This document shows, piece after piece, positions 26,619-35,556 of a stretch of DNA of 64,000 nucleotides. Position numbers and translations under genes: made by a program. Below the pieces are notes generated by a model that made no database searches, was not told the origin of the DNA, and was given only the letters and a program-made list of their open reading frames with translations. Source of the DNA: Streptomyces capitiformicae (GTDB lineage Bacteria; Actinomycetota; Actinomycetes; Streptomycetales; Streptomycetaceae); the NCBI RefSeq assembly GCF_002214185.1, contig NZ_CP022161.1, positions 9,803,486 through 9,867,485 on the forward strand, written 5' to 3'. How positions within the stretch are numbered: the first letter of the stretch is position 1; each line of letters starts with the position of its first letter.

Positions 26619-26789
26619 TCAACCCCGGGCCGCTGCATCCGATCGGGCGCGGTCGGGCAGCGGATGGACAGTGGCGCCTTGACGCAGGGCGGCATTTTCG
26701 AGTGCGAGCTGCCGGATGGCTTCCTCGTACAACTGAAGGGTGCGGCGCAGATCGGTGTTCTCCTGCCGCAGTTCGGTTGCTCCTTCTCA
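26619..26789 (-). pseudogene. Coiled-coil tail remnant (recombinase accessory-like)
   Basis: The minus strand reads ELRQENTDLRRTLQLYEEAI, RQLALENAALRQ, then HPLPDRARSD and a stop. It is like the C-terminal coil of the small proteins that accompany integrases. No N-terminus is present. The rest of 26460-26618 has nothing else that I can support. Confidence 0.4.
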
Positions 26790-27227
26790 GCGCAGTTGCT
26801 CGGCCAGTCCGACGATGATGCCCTCTGGGCCGCGGATGTAGCAGAGCAGATAGCTGTCCTCGAACCGGGCGATCTCGCCGACGAGTTCGGCGCCGTGAGG
26901 GCGCAGTCGGGCAACGGTGTCCTCGATGTCGTCGACGGCGAACATGATGCGGTGCGTGCCCAGAGTGTTGTGCGGCCGGTTGCGCGGCCCGGCGCTGATC
27001 ACCGCGGGGCTGCGGTACTTCGCCAGCTCGAGCCGGCTGTGACCGTCCGGGGTCCGGACCATCGCGATGTCACAGCGGACGCCATCGAGTCCGGTGCATT
27101 GGTCAGCGAAGAGGCCCTCGACCTGCGCCCTGCCCTCCAGTTCCATACCGAGTTCCACGAAGAACGCGATGGCGGCATCCATGTCGTCGACGACGATGCC
27201 GACGTTGTCCATCCGCTGAATCGCCAT
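26787..27227 (-). CDS. VOC family protein
   Basis: A 146-residue glyoxalase-fold protein from ATG 27227, behind AGGAGAAACC. It has two beta-alpha-beta-beta-beta units: MDNVGIVVDDMDAAIAFFVELG with LELAKYRSP, and HRIMFAVDDIEDTVARLRPHG with CYIRGPEGIIVGLAEQL. Possible metal ligands are the His of HRIMF and the Glu residues of LELA and GPEGI. The substrate is unknown. It is an intact gene surrounded by remnants. Confidence 0.85.
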   Translation of the reverse strand: MAIQRMDNVGIVVDDMDAAIAFFVELGMELEGRAQVEGLFADQCTGLDGVRCDIAMVRTPDGHSRLELAKYRSPAVISAGPRNRPHNTLGTHRIMFAVDDIEDTVARLRPHGAELVGEIARFEDSYLLCYIRGPEGIIVGLAEQLR

Positions 27228-27485
27228 GCTGGTTTCTCCTTCTGCCTCGTGCGGCCGGTGATGGCCGCTGATGCTCCTGGGACGGAGCCGGGGGCACGTT
27301 CTCGACATCCGCAGACCGCCGAACTCCGAAAAGTCTGCTGGCACCGTGCCCGACCCGACCTCTCCCCCGCCGACGTCCCCCGCCTGACGTCACCGCCGCA
27401 CTGCCGCAGCACCGGGCGCGGCGGCCCGCCCGGCGCGCAACACCGGTGAGCGCGCCCCGATCCCGGCAGCGGCCGCGCCGACCAT

Positions 27486-28310
27486 CCCGCCCTTCCATCG
27501 ACTTCGTCGACCTCGACGAGATCGAGCCCGTCTATTTCGACCGCACCTACCACATCGCCCCGCGCGGCAGGGAGTACACCAAGGTGTATGAGCTGCTGCG
27601 CGCCCCCTGGCCGAAGCGAACACGGTCGGCATCGCCACGTTCGTGATGCGCGGCAAGCAGTACCTGACCGCGCTGCGCGCAGAGGACAAGGTGCTGGTAC
27701 TCCAGACCCTCCACTGGGCCGACGAGTTCCGCGACCCGCGCCAGGAGCTGCCCGAACTGCCCTCCGGCCGGGCGGGCAAGGGCAAGGAGCTGGACATGGC
27801 GCTCCAGCTCGTCGGCGCGCTCAGCGGGCCGTGGCACCCGGCCGGTATCACGACACCTACCAGGAGAAGGTAGCGGGAGCTGGTGCAGGCGAAGGACGAG
27901 GGTGAGGAGATCGCGTCGGCCGAGGAAGCGTCGGCGGCCACCAACGTCATCGACCTGATGACGGTTCTGCAGGGCAGCATCGACCAGGCTCGCGACGGAA
28001 GTAGGACAGAGAGTGAGCCGCAGTAGAAGAAGCCGGCCCCGGCCCGCAGGACGGCACGGAAGACGACCCGGAAAGCGGCGAAGAAGACCGCCGCCAGGAA
28101 GGCGCCGCCGAAGACGGCCCGCGCCTCGGCCGCCGCCCGCAGCCAGCGCGGCACCGGCAAGAGCGAACTGCGGCAGCTGAGCAAGGGGGGGTGTATGAGC
28201 GGGCCACCGAGCACGACATCGCAGGCCGCTCCATGATGAGCCGACAGGACCTCATCCAGGCCCTCGCCCGAGCCGGGCGCCGCCGCAAGAAGAGCGGCCG
28301 CTTGACCCAG
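27486..28310 (+). pseudogene. ku (NHEJ end-binding protein) remnant
   Basis: The back two-thirds of a bacterial Ku in several frames: SIDFVDLDEIEPVYFDRTYH; then LAEANTVGIATFVMRGKQYL and RAEDKVLVLQTLHWADEFRD; then RYHDTYQEKV and ELVQAKDEGEEIA with NVIDLMTVLQ. A basic Lys/Ala tail and a C-terminal LYERATEHDIAGRSMMSRQDL motif follow. The first third of the Ku core is missing, and there are at least three frame changes and two stops. Ku normally works with LigD; an intact polymerase/ligase pair is at 37-39 kb. Confidence 0.85.
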
Positions 28311-28548
28311 ATACCGGGCCAGATCGGCGATGGTGTCGTCCAGGCCGGGCTCGAACGCGCGGCCGCGCAGGGTCTCCTGGAGGCTGAGCCGGGTCGCCGC
28401 CCCCGTTGCTCTCTGTTCCTCCAGTTCACGTCCGACAGCTGCGTCACGTGTTCAAGGGTTGTTTGTTCGGCCCCAGTGTTCGAAGGTGGAGAACCGCCAA
28501 CCGCTGTATGTGGACCGCGAGTTGACGGGCACAGGGAGGGGATTTCTC

Positions 28549-29010
28549 ATGGCACTACGCAAGTTGGCCGCGACACTGTTCGCGGCAGCGGCGATCACGA
28601 CCTCGACGGTCGGTCTCAACGGTACAGCCGCCGCCCACACCGACAGCGCCAACGGCGGCACCGGCATCCTCACCTCCGAGGAGGCCCGGCAGCCGTCGCT
28701 GACGGCGGCCCAGATGAAGAACGCCGTCGTACCCGAAGCGGCCGGGTCCGGCTCGGTCGCCGCCTCGCTGAACTGCGCGTACTACTACGTGTGCGGGAAG
28801 GGCGGGAACGGCAACAGATTCGACTACACCACGTGCAACACGACGTACACCCTGCCCAACCTCGTGGGCTGGGGCTCCCTCCACAACAACCAGACGCCGG
28901 GTACCAGGGCGCACTTCTACGACGCGAACGGTGCCTGGATGTTCTCCATCGACGCTCCCAACAGGAATGACGTGTTCTGGACCCCGGTGTGGTACGTCAT
29001 CGCCTGTTGA
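28549..29010 (+). CDS. Secreted peptidase-inhibitor-like protein (I36 type)
   Basis: A 153-residue protein with a Sec signal peptide (MALRKLAATLFAAAAITTST, cleavage near AAAH) and a mature domain LNCAYYYVCGKGG...DYTTCNTTYTLPN..GWGSLHNNQTPGTRAHFYD. The Cys pattern, YVC start and GWG..SLHNNQ core resemble family I36 inhibitors (SMI type) of metallopeptidases. The ATG at 28549 follows GGGAGGGG. It seems monocistronic. The family call is from pattern memory. Confidence 0.75.
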   Translation: MALRKLAATLFAAAAITTSTVGLNGTAAAHTDSANGGTGILTSEEARQPSLTAAQMKNAVVPEAAGSGSVAASLNCAYYYVCGKGGNGNRFDYTTCNTTYTLPNLVGWGSLHNNQTPGTRAHFYDANGAWMFSIDAPNRNDVFWTPVWYVIAC

Positions 29011-29164
29011 GCTGACAGCCCGGCCCGGTCCGTGTGCGGTGGGATGAACCCCGACAGTTCAACGCACCGCCGTCAACGCCTCCCGTACCGCCGCCAGTTC
29101 CTGGTGGAGTCCTTCGTCGGAGCACCAAGAGGCGGGCGAGCTTGCCCGGGGGAAGGCATGGTGC

Positions 29165-29275
29165 GTGACGTGGACGCTTCCGGAGCCGATGCTGGCCACC
29201 CCCGTGCCTGATCCTGCTCTGCTGCCGGGGTGGGCCAGCGAGCCGAAATGATGGACAGGGTTCGCTGCTGTCCGC
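29165..29275 (+). pseudogene. ATP-dependent DNA ligase N-terminal stub
   Basis: From GTG 29165: TWTLPEPMLATPVPDPALLP, then GWASEPK, a TGA stop and WTGFAAVR. This is the start of a LigD-like ligase. EPKWDGF would be the adenylation motif with its catalytic Lys, but the stop falls directly after that Lys. It joins the FCD regulator remnant. With ku 0.9 kb upstream on the same strand, it suggests a lost NHEJ locus. Confidence 0.65.
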
Positions 29276-29606
29276 TGATCGCGTTCCACGACACGGTGAT
29301 GCGGTCCACCAACAACGCCTTCATCCCGCTGCTCTTCAAGCTCTTCGGAAAGCTGCTGATCGAGGGCCGCCGCGAGACGTCGGCGGTCCCCGCGATCCCG
29401 GAACACGCCATCGCACACCACGCCCTCATCCTGGAGGCCCTGGGATCCGGGGATCCGGGGATCCGGGGATCCGGGGATCCGGGGATCCGGAGAAGGCACG
29501 CCGTGCGATGGCCGCGCATAGGGCGCAGACCGCCGAAGACCTGCGCGCCCATGTCCTCGCCCCCTTGCAGTCGTCACCGGAACTGCAGGAGTCCGGCTCC
29601 GCCTGA
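29268..29606 (+). pseudogene. GntR/FCD regulator tail with slippage-tract frameshift
   Basis: Reads AFHDTVMRSTNNAFIPLLF, KLLIEGRRETSAVPAIPEH and AIAHHALILEALGSGDP. It runs through an expanded GGGATCCG tract and loses frame. In the other frame it continues DPEKARRAMAAHRAQTAEDL and LAPLQSSPELQESGSA. FCD-domain His residues in HAIAHHALI are visible. The N-terminal winged helix is missing. It is not the same gene as the complete FCD regulator at 29740. Confidence 0.8.
29442..29490. repeat. 8-bp tandem repeat GGGATCCG, six copies
   Basis: GATCC recurs at 29444, 29452, 29460, 29468, 29476 and 29484, an exact 8-base period. Two copies encode the expected GSGDP of the surrounding FCD domain; the extra copies shift the frame. 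Two or five copies keep the frame and six do not. Confidence 0.95.
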
Positions 29607-29739
29607 CACCGCGCGGCCGCGTTGCCGGCCCCGCCGGTTCCGTCCGACCCGCCGCCGGCCATGCCCGCCCGCCTTGCCGCAGCGTCCTTTCGGTCAGTGC
29701 GCAGCAGGCCGCCGGCCCACTCGGCTCCGACGACGCGCG

Positions 29740-30498
29740 TCAGGGAGTGGTGTCGAGGTCCACGTCGACGGCCTCGGTCTCGGTCCAGAACACCGGGTCC
29801 GCGTCCTGGAGACGAGAGGCGGCGTGCTTCATGTGGCTGCGCGCGGCGGAGCGTGCCGCCTTGGCGTCGCGGGCTTCGATGGCGGCCAGGATGGCGTGGT
29901 GCTCCTGCCGGACCGCTTCGATGAAGTCGGCCCGTCGGGCCTCGTTTGCGCGGGTGACACGGATGCCGCTGCGCAGCACCTCGCCGAGGTACCGCACCGT
30001 CGAGACCATCACCGCGTTCCCCGTCGACTCGGCGATGGACCGGTGGAAGGCGAGGTCCTCGTCCACGCCGTCACCGCCGGCCACGACCGCCGCGTCGATC
30101 GCGGCCAGAGCCTGACGCATCCGGGCGCAGTCGCCCGGCGTGGCGCGGGTGGCCGCGAGGTAGGCCGCCTCCCCCTCCATGGCGCGGCGTACCTCCACGA
30201 TCTGCAGCACCTTGGACTTGGTGTCCGCGGTCTCGGCATCGGCCTCGAGATCGAGCGGCCGGATGCGCCGGGGCATGACGAACACGCCGAGGCCCTGGCG
30301 CGGTTCGACCAGGCCCGCGTTGCGCAGCCGCGACACGGCCTCACGCACCACCGTGCGGCTGACGCCCAGCTGCTTGACCAGCTCCACCTCGGTCGGCAGC
30401 TTGTCGCCCTCGGCCAGTCGCCCGGATTCGATCTCTTCCCAGAGCAGTGCGGCGACCCGGTCCGTGAGCCGGACGGGACCACTCACCTTGGAAAACAT
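29740..30498 (-). CDS. GntR/FadR family regulator (FCD domain)
   Basis: A complete 252-residue regulator: the winged helix (RLTDRVAALLWEEIESGRLA, LPTEVELVKQLGVSRTVVRE, RLRNAGLVEPRQGLGVFV) and an FCD domain with metal-type residues in DEDLAFHRSIAEST, RQEHHAILAAIEARD and AARSHMKH. It begins just after denD on the same strand with an 11-base gap, so it probably regulates and belongs to the D-erythronate-type operon. Confidence 0.9.
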   Translation of the reverse strand: MFSKVSGPVRLTDRVAALLWEEIESGRLAEGDKLPTEVELVKQLGVSRTVVREAVSRLRNAGLVEPRQGLGVFVMPRRIRPLDLEADAETADTKSKVLQIVEVRRAMEGEAAYLAATRATPGDCARMRQALAAIDAAVVAGGDGVDEDLAFHRSIAESTGNAVMVSTVRYLGEVLRSGIRVTRANEARRADFIEAVRQEHHAILAAIEARDAKAARSAARSHMKHAASRLQDADPVFWTETEAVDVDLDTTP

Positions 30499-30508
30499 GA
30501 TCTTCAGT

Positions 30509-31555
30509 CTATCGGCATGGATTCGGCCGCGCGGCTGGGACGAGTGTGCCGGGCGCGAGCGCGTCGGCGTGGTCGGCGAGGTAGTCCCGTACCACCGACT
30601 CGAAGCCCGGATCGGGTTCCAGACCGAGCGCGGCGGCGCGCGCGTTGTCGAAGACAGCGGGCCACGAGCCGACGATGGCCTCGACGTTCACGTCCGGCGC
30701 GAGCGTCACCAGGTCGGCGGCGGCGTCGCCGGCCACTCGCCGCAGCGTGGCCAGCATCTCGGCGACCGACACGGTGAGCGCCGGAAGGTTGACCGGCAGC
30801 GCGCCGTCGAGGCGGCCCCGGCTGGTGCCACGGTCGGCCTCCGCGACGCGGAGGATTCCTTCGACCGTGCGCCGCGGCGAGGCCAGGGCCACCTTCAGCT
30901 CGGGCCTGACCGGGCAGGTAGCCGGGAGGCCCGCGAGCGGCTCGCGGATGATGCCGGACAGGAAGCTCGAGGCGGCCGCGTTCGGCTTGCCCGGTCGTAC
31001 CGACACGGTCATGAGGCGGACGACGCGTCCGTCGACGAAGCCGCGGCGGGTGTAGTCCGCGATCAGCTGCTCGCAGACGAGCTTCTGGGTTCCGTAGCTG
31101 GAGCGGGGCGTGGGCAGGGTCGATTCGCTGACCACCGGCGGCAGCGGCAGCGCCGGGTCGGAACCGTAGACCGCGACGCTGCTGGAGAACACCAGCCGCG
31201 GTGTCGGTCCACCGCCGGCCGACTGGGCCCGGGCGGCTTCGAGGAGGGCGCGGGTGGTGTCCACGTTGGCGCGCATGCCGAGGTCGAAGTCGGCCTCGCA
31301 CTCGGCCGAGACCGCGGCGGCGAGGTGGATCAGCGCGTCCACCGGCTCCGCGAACAGCTCGTCGAGGCGGTCGGCCAGGTCGCCCTGGACGACGTCCACG
31401 AGCGGGTCGGCCGCCGTCGGCGAGTCGGACGGCACGAACCGGTCGGCGAGCACCAGCCGGTCGATCGGTGCACCGCGGAACGTCCGCGTCCTCAGCAGCG
31501 TTTCGGTGACCTGCCGTCCCAGGAAGCCGAAGCCACCCGTGATGACGATCCTCAT
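30509..31555 (-). CDS. denD: D-erythronate dehydrogenase
   Basis: A 348-residue NAD-dependent extended short-chain dehydrogenase: TGGFGFLGRQV nucleotide-binding motif, VFSSSVAVYGSDPALPLPPV and YGTQK (the YxxxK catalytic pair), and PGKPNAAASSFLSGIIREPL, which I associate with DenD. Family reaction: oxidation of D-erythronate to 2-oxo-tetronate. The neighbour otnI would isomerise the product. A kinase (otnK) is not present, so the route is incomplete here. Confidence 0.88.
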   Translation of the reverse strand: MRIVITGGFGFLGRQVTETLLRTRTFRGAPIDRLVLADRFVPSDSPTAADPLVDVVQGDLADRLDELFAEPVDALIHLAAAVSAECEADFDLGMRANVDTTRALLEAARAQSAGGGPTPRLVFSSSVAVYGSDPALPLPPVVSESTLPTPRSSYGTQKLVCEQLIADYTRRGFVDGRVVRLMTVSVRPGKPNAAASSFLSGIIREPLAGLPATCPVRPELKVALASPRRTVEGILRVAEADRGTSRGRLDGALPVNLPALTVSVAEMLATLRRVAGDAAADLVTLAPDVNVEAIVGSWPAVFDNARAAALGLEPDPGFESVVRDYLADHADALAPGTLVPAARPNPCR

Positions 31556-31577
31556 GTGCTGTCCCTCCAGTGCCTCA

Positions 31578-31619
31578 GTAGTCGTCAGCGTCGGTAGTCG
31601 TCAGCGTCGGTAGTCGTCC
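31578..31619. repeat. 16-bp tandem repeat at the end of otnI
   Basis: GGTAGTCGTCAGCGTC recurs about 2.5 times with a 16-base period across the stop of the isomerase gene. The duplicated unit re-creates the codons for the terminal DDYRR, so a slippage event outside the gene left the reading frame unchanged. Confidence 0.8.
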
Positions 31620-32395
31620 AGCCAGCCGAGGCCTTCGCTCGTGCCGGCGCGGGGGCGGTACTCGCAGCCGATCCACCCGTCGAAGCCCAGGTCGTCGACG
31701 ACGCCGAACAGGTGGCGAACGTTGAGTTCGCCGTGGTCGGGCTCATGGCGGTCGGGCACGCCGGCGATCTGCAGATGGCCGACCCGGCCGGTCGGCAGGT
31801 CGCGGCGCAGGGTCGCGGTGAGGTCGCCCTCGACGATCTGGCAGTGATACAGGTCGAGCTGCACCTTCAGGTTCGCGGCGCCCACTTCCTGCACCACCGC
31901 GTGGGCCTCGGCCTGCCGGCGCAGGAAGTAGCCGGGCATGTCGCGGCCGTTGATCGGCTCGATCAGGATGTCGATGCCCGCCGCGGCGGCCCGTTCCGCG
32001 GCCCAGGCGAGGTTGGCCAGATAGGTGTCGCGGTGCTTGGCCCGCTCCTCCGCTGTCGCCTCCGGCCGCACCAGCCCGGCCATCACGTGCACCCGGGGGC
32101 AGCCCAGCGCCGCGGCGTACTCCAGCGCCCGGTCGATCCCCGAGTGCGTCTCCGCCTCGCGTCCGGGCAGTGCGGCAGTTCCGCGCTCCCCGGACTCCCA
32201 GGACCCGGGAGGTGCGTTGAAGAGCACCTGCGTCAGGCCGTGCTCCTCGAGCCGGCGGCGCAGTTCGGTGGCGTCGTGGTCGTAGGGGAAGAGGTACTCG
32301 ACGGCCTGGAAGCCGTCCGCCGAGGCCGCGGCGAAGCGGTCGAGGAAGTCGTGCTCGGTGTACATCATGGACAGGTTCGCGGCGAACCTCGGCAT
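31601..32395 (-). CDS. otnI: 2-oxo-tetronate isomerase (hydroxypyruvate isomerase family)
   Basis: A 264-residue xylose-isomerase-like TIM barrel: [60 protein letters not shown] with the metal Glu, [16 protein letters not shown], and [13 protein letters not shown] with the last metal Glu. It isomerises 2-oxo-tetronate to 3-oxo-tetronate in C4 acid-sugar catabolism. The ATG at 32395 follows AGGAGCACAGC. It is followed by denD and a GntR regulator. Confidence 0.88.
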   Translation of the reverse strand: MPRFAANLSMMYTEHDFLDRFAAASADGFQAVEYLFPYDHDATELRRRLEEHGLTQVLFNAPPGSWESGERGTAALPGREAETHSGIDRALEYAAALGCPRVHVMAGLVRPEATAEERAKHRDTYLANLAWAAERAAAAGIDILIEPINGRDMPGYFLRRQAEAHAVVQEVGAANLKVQLDLYHCQIVEGDLTATLRRDLPTGRVGHLQIAGVPDRHEPDHGELNVRHLFGVVDDLGFDGWIGCEYRPRAGTSEGLGWLDDYRR

Positions 32396-32466
32396 GCTGT
32401 GCTCCTGTGTTCGGGCGGGGTCCGGGCCCGAAGCGGGGGCTCCGGACCCGGATCCGGTCAGCGGGT

Positions 32467-32868
32467 TCAGCGGTTGACGAGCTGCTTCCTGGTGGTGAGC
32501 ACCGCGGCGGCGCCGATGTCTCGTTGTTGACGAACATGAACGCCGCGGAGACGATGCCCCAGGTGATCATGATCCGGGCGATCCAGGTGCTGGCGCCGAT
32601 GCGCTGCAGTAACAGGTTCCAGGGGGACCTCGAAGAGGAAGTAGCCGATGAAGAACAGTCCGGCACCGAGGCCGTACGCCGCCTCGCTGAAGCCGAGGTC
32701 GGCGGACATCTGCAGCTTCGCGAAGCCGACGTTGACCCGGTCCAGGTAGGAGAAGATGTAGCAGAGGATCAGGAAGGGGACGATACGTCGCACGACCTTA
32801 CGGAAGACGGCGTTCTCGCGGGCGATGTCGTGGCTCTCGGCCGCCGTGACGAGGACGGGGATGGACAT
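32467..32868 (-). pseudogene. MFS transporter (ACS type), internally deleted
   Basis: From ATG 32868: MSIPVLVTAAESHDIAREN, VVRRIVPFLILCYIFSYLDR and NVGFAKLQMSADLGFSEAAY. A one-base insertion at the PLEP codons breaks the frame, and [20 protein letters not shown] follows in another. The middle ten helices are gone, and only [11 protein letters not shown] of the C-terminus remains. Position and family indicate the sugar-acid importer of the denD/otnI operon. Confidence 0.85.
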
Positions 32869-32968
32869 AGGGGATCCTTCGTGCACCTCAGGTGATTCTC
32901 TGGCGGATCGGGGCATTCGTCACCCCCTGGAGGGGGCGACTGTCACCCCAGAGGTGTGGTGCTGATCA

Positions 32969-33300
32969 TCACGCGGCGCCGAACACGGACCTCAGTTCGT
33001 CGAGGGCGTGGGCGGGGAGCGGCTCGGGGCGACGGTCGGTCGCGAGCCAGAGACGTGCCGTCTCCTCGAGTTCTTCGAGGACGGCGAGCACGCCGGCGGC
33101 GTCGGGGCCCCAGACGACGGGGCCCAGCCGTTCCAGCAGGACGGCCCTGATCGGCGTACCGCTCGCTGCACGGTCGGCGATCCGGGCGGTCACCAGGTCG
33201 GCCACGCGGGGGTCGCCGGGCCGGTGGTAGGGGATGAGCAGGACGTACGAGCGCAGCGTCCGCAGGTTCGCGCAGACCGTCCGGGCCTTGTGCCGCTTTG
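32969..33300 (-). pseudogene. Class II aldolase (OtnC-like) C-terminal remnant
   Basis: The minus strand reads KARTVCANLRTLRSYVLLIP, YHRPGDPRVADLVTARIADR, AVLLERLGPVVWGPDAAGVL and AVLEELEETARLWLATDRRP. This matches the end of class II aldolases/3-oxo-tetronate 4-phosphate decarboxylases. The N-terminal metal-binding half is missing, being joined to an integrase fragment at about 33300. It completes the picture of a broken acid-sugar operon. Confidence 0.7.
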
Positions 33301-33662
33301 GGCCACCGCCGACGACAGATGGACATCACCCCGCACCTGGCTTCCCGCCACCGGCGGCAGCTCGGTCGTGAGCAGACTCGCCCCCTCGCCCAGCCGCATC
33401 CCGGTGTAAACGAGCAAGCCCGCGAACAGAGCGTCGCGCTCGCCGTGCCGTCCCCGCCACGCCGGATCCGGGCAGGCGTCAGGCAGTTGGCCCCGCGGCC
33501 CGCGTTCCGCCACAACAGACAGTCGACGAACTGCACGATGCGCAGTGGCTCTTCGTCGTCGTCCACGTCGTACTCGGCGTTGACGCGCACGCGCTTCGGG
33601 CCCTGCGGCGCCATCACCGTCTCCAACGTCACCCGATCGGTGGCCGTGCTGAAAACCCTCAC
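33300..33662 (-). pseudogene. Tyrosine recombinase/integrase fragment
   Basis: The minus strand reads GPKRVRVNAEYDVDDDEEPL and IVQFVDCLLWRNAGRGANCL in one frame, and GERDALFAGLLVYTGMRLGE and GASLLTTELPPVAG in another. YTGMRLGE resembles the catalytic Arg box of tyrosine recombinases, which usually reads TGLRxGE. The catalytic Tyr end is missing. It may be the agent that truncated the aldolase gene. Confidence 0.55.
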
Positions 33663-33868
33663 TCTGTGAACTTCCCGCCGTCACCTGACGGTCCGACCCG
33701 TCCCGACGAAGACCAGAACGGAGGAGACCCGCACCACCCCGGGCCCGTGAACCCGGTGCAGCCGTGGCGTCACGCGACGGCCCACCTCAGACGTCAGGGG
33801 ACATTACGGGCGAACCGCCGAGCCACTCAGCGACCGAACCCCGCTGACGGATCGAGGTCAAAGGTGGG

Positions 33869-34720
33869 TCACGTCGTGCCGCGGACATTCAAGCTTGGTG
33901 TCAGGACGATAGGGGGTGGCAGTTCGCCTGCGAGGAGTTGGTCGACTTGGTGGATGGCCAGTTCGCCCAGCCGTCGCTTGTCGAGGTGGAGGGTGGTCAG
34001 TGGCGGGTCGACCAGATCGACGACGCTCAGCCCGTCGTAGCCGACCAGTGCGCAGTCGCCCGGTACTTGGACGCCGAGCCGGCGGGCGGCCCGGAGCGCG
34101 CCGATCGCAACCAGGTCGTTGAAGGCGACCACGGCGGTGAGATCTGGGCGCGCGGCGTACAGCGCCTCGAACGCGGCGGCGCCCCCGGCCGGGGACTGCT
34201 CACCCATGACAACCCAGCCCTCGTCGACGGGCAGCGCATGTTCGCCGACGACTTCGAGGAAGGTGCGTCGCCGGACCATCGGGGCGCTCACGCACTCGCA
34301 GTCGATCATGCCGATCCGGCGGTGACCCCGGTCGATGAGGTGCTGCATCCCGGCCCGGATTCCGGCCGCGGTGTCGATGTGGACCACCGCGTGGTTCGAC
34401 GAGTCCAGCCCTCGATCGACCAGAACCAGCGGCACGGTGCCCACGTACGGCTCGAGCTGCGCATCGGGATGGCTGATGTAGCCGACAAGAGCGTCAACCT
34501 GTTGGCCGAGTGAGCGGACCAAGGTCAGCTCCCGGGACCGATCGTTCTCGGTGCTGGCCACGAGCACCTGCCAGTCGCGTTCGTCCGCGGCCGCAATCAC
34601 TCCTGCCACGAACTCCGGGAAGAAGGGGTTGACCACGTCGGGGACGATGAGCCCGACGGATACGACGTCCGGGCGGACCAGCCCCCGGCCGAACCGGCTG
34701 GGCCGGTACCGCAACTGTCT
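33869..34720 (-). pseudogene. LacI-family regulator lacking its DNA-binding domain
   Basis: An intact sensor domain: VSVGLIVPDVVNPFFPEFVA, GYISHPDAQLEPYVGTVPLV, VHIDTAAGIRAGMQHLIDRG, AVVAFNDLVAIGALRAARRL and CALVGYDGLSVVDLVDPPLT, ending NVRGTT. The helix-turn-helix is missing: upstream of LRYRPSRFGRGLVRPDV the frame runs into the IS21 element. The insertion therefore removed the 5' end. A headless protein could be translated but could not bind DNA. Confidence 0.8.
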
Positions 34721-34818
34721 TCGCTCAGCCGGTCCACGGCGCGTCCCCGGGGCTGTCCTGCTCCCAGTGGGGATGGTCGGTGCTGACAAGAAGTGTTCAC
34801 TGCCTCTTTCGCAGTACT

Positions 34819-35540
34819 TCATCCCGCGCTTGTGTCCTGGGCCCGGGCGGCCCGGGCGCTGGCGAGTCGGTAGGATTCCGTGCCGGTCTCGGTGATGTTC
34901 CCGCCGAAGGTGAGGCGGTCGACGATGGCCGCGCAGAGTCGGGGATCGGTGAACGTTTTGGTCCACCCACCGAACGACTCGTTGGAGGCGATGGCGACGC
35001 TGTTCGCATACAGAGAAGATCAACGCGCCCGTAGCGGGCGATCGTCTCGGTCAGGATCTTCTCGTCCGCTGCTTCGAAGAGCGCGTTGACCAGCTTGGTG
35101 GCGAGCGTGTAGCGGACACGGACGCCGGCCATGGCGGCCTCGGTCCCGAGCGCGATCAGCAGGTGGGACTTACGGGTGCCCGAGTCGCCGATCAGACAGA
35201 GTGGCAGGCCTTTCTTGAGCCGTTCGCAGGTCGCCAGGGTGTGGATGACCGCAGCGTCGATGTTCCCGTTGGCCTCGAAGTCGAAGGCCCGCAGCGATTT
35301 CTCCCAGGGGAACTACGCCGCCTTGATGCGCCGTTCGGAGCGGCGGCGGGCCCGGTCGTCGCACTCGGCCATCAGCAGTACGGCGAGGAACCCGCGCTAG
35401 GACATCTGGTCCCGGGCGGCTGCTTCGGCCAGTTCGGGGAACTGGGCCCGAACGGTGGGCAGCCTGAGCAGGCGGCATGCCTGGTCGACGGCGGCAGTAG
35501 CGACGTGTTCGGTCAGCCCGCGGTGGCGTTTGAGTGTCAC
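34819..35540 (-). mobile_element. IS21-family istB, multiply mutated
   Basis: From GTG 35540: TLKRHRGLTEHVATAAVDQA, then LAEAAARDQMS, a TAG stop near 35398, and RGFLAVLLMAECDDRARRRS. The Walker A motif reads GDSGTRKS where GDSGTGKS is expected. After VDLLC a deletion removes the Walker B region. A later frame carries SVAIASNESFGGWTKTFTDP and LTFGGNITETGTESYRLAS to a stop at 34819. The helper ATPase is therefore inactive. Confidence 0.85.
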
Positions 35541-35556
35541 GGCATCCCTCCCTATG

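Noticed and set aside
33663..33868. Possible regulatory region between integrase and LacI remnants
   Set aside because: No repeat, promoter-like AT stretch or reading frame stands out; I see nothing in it.
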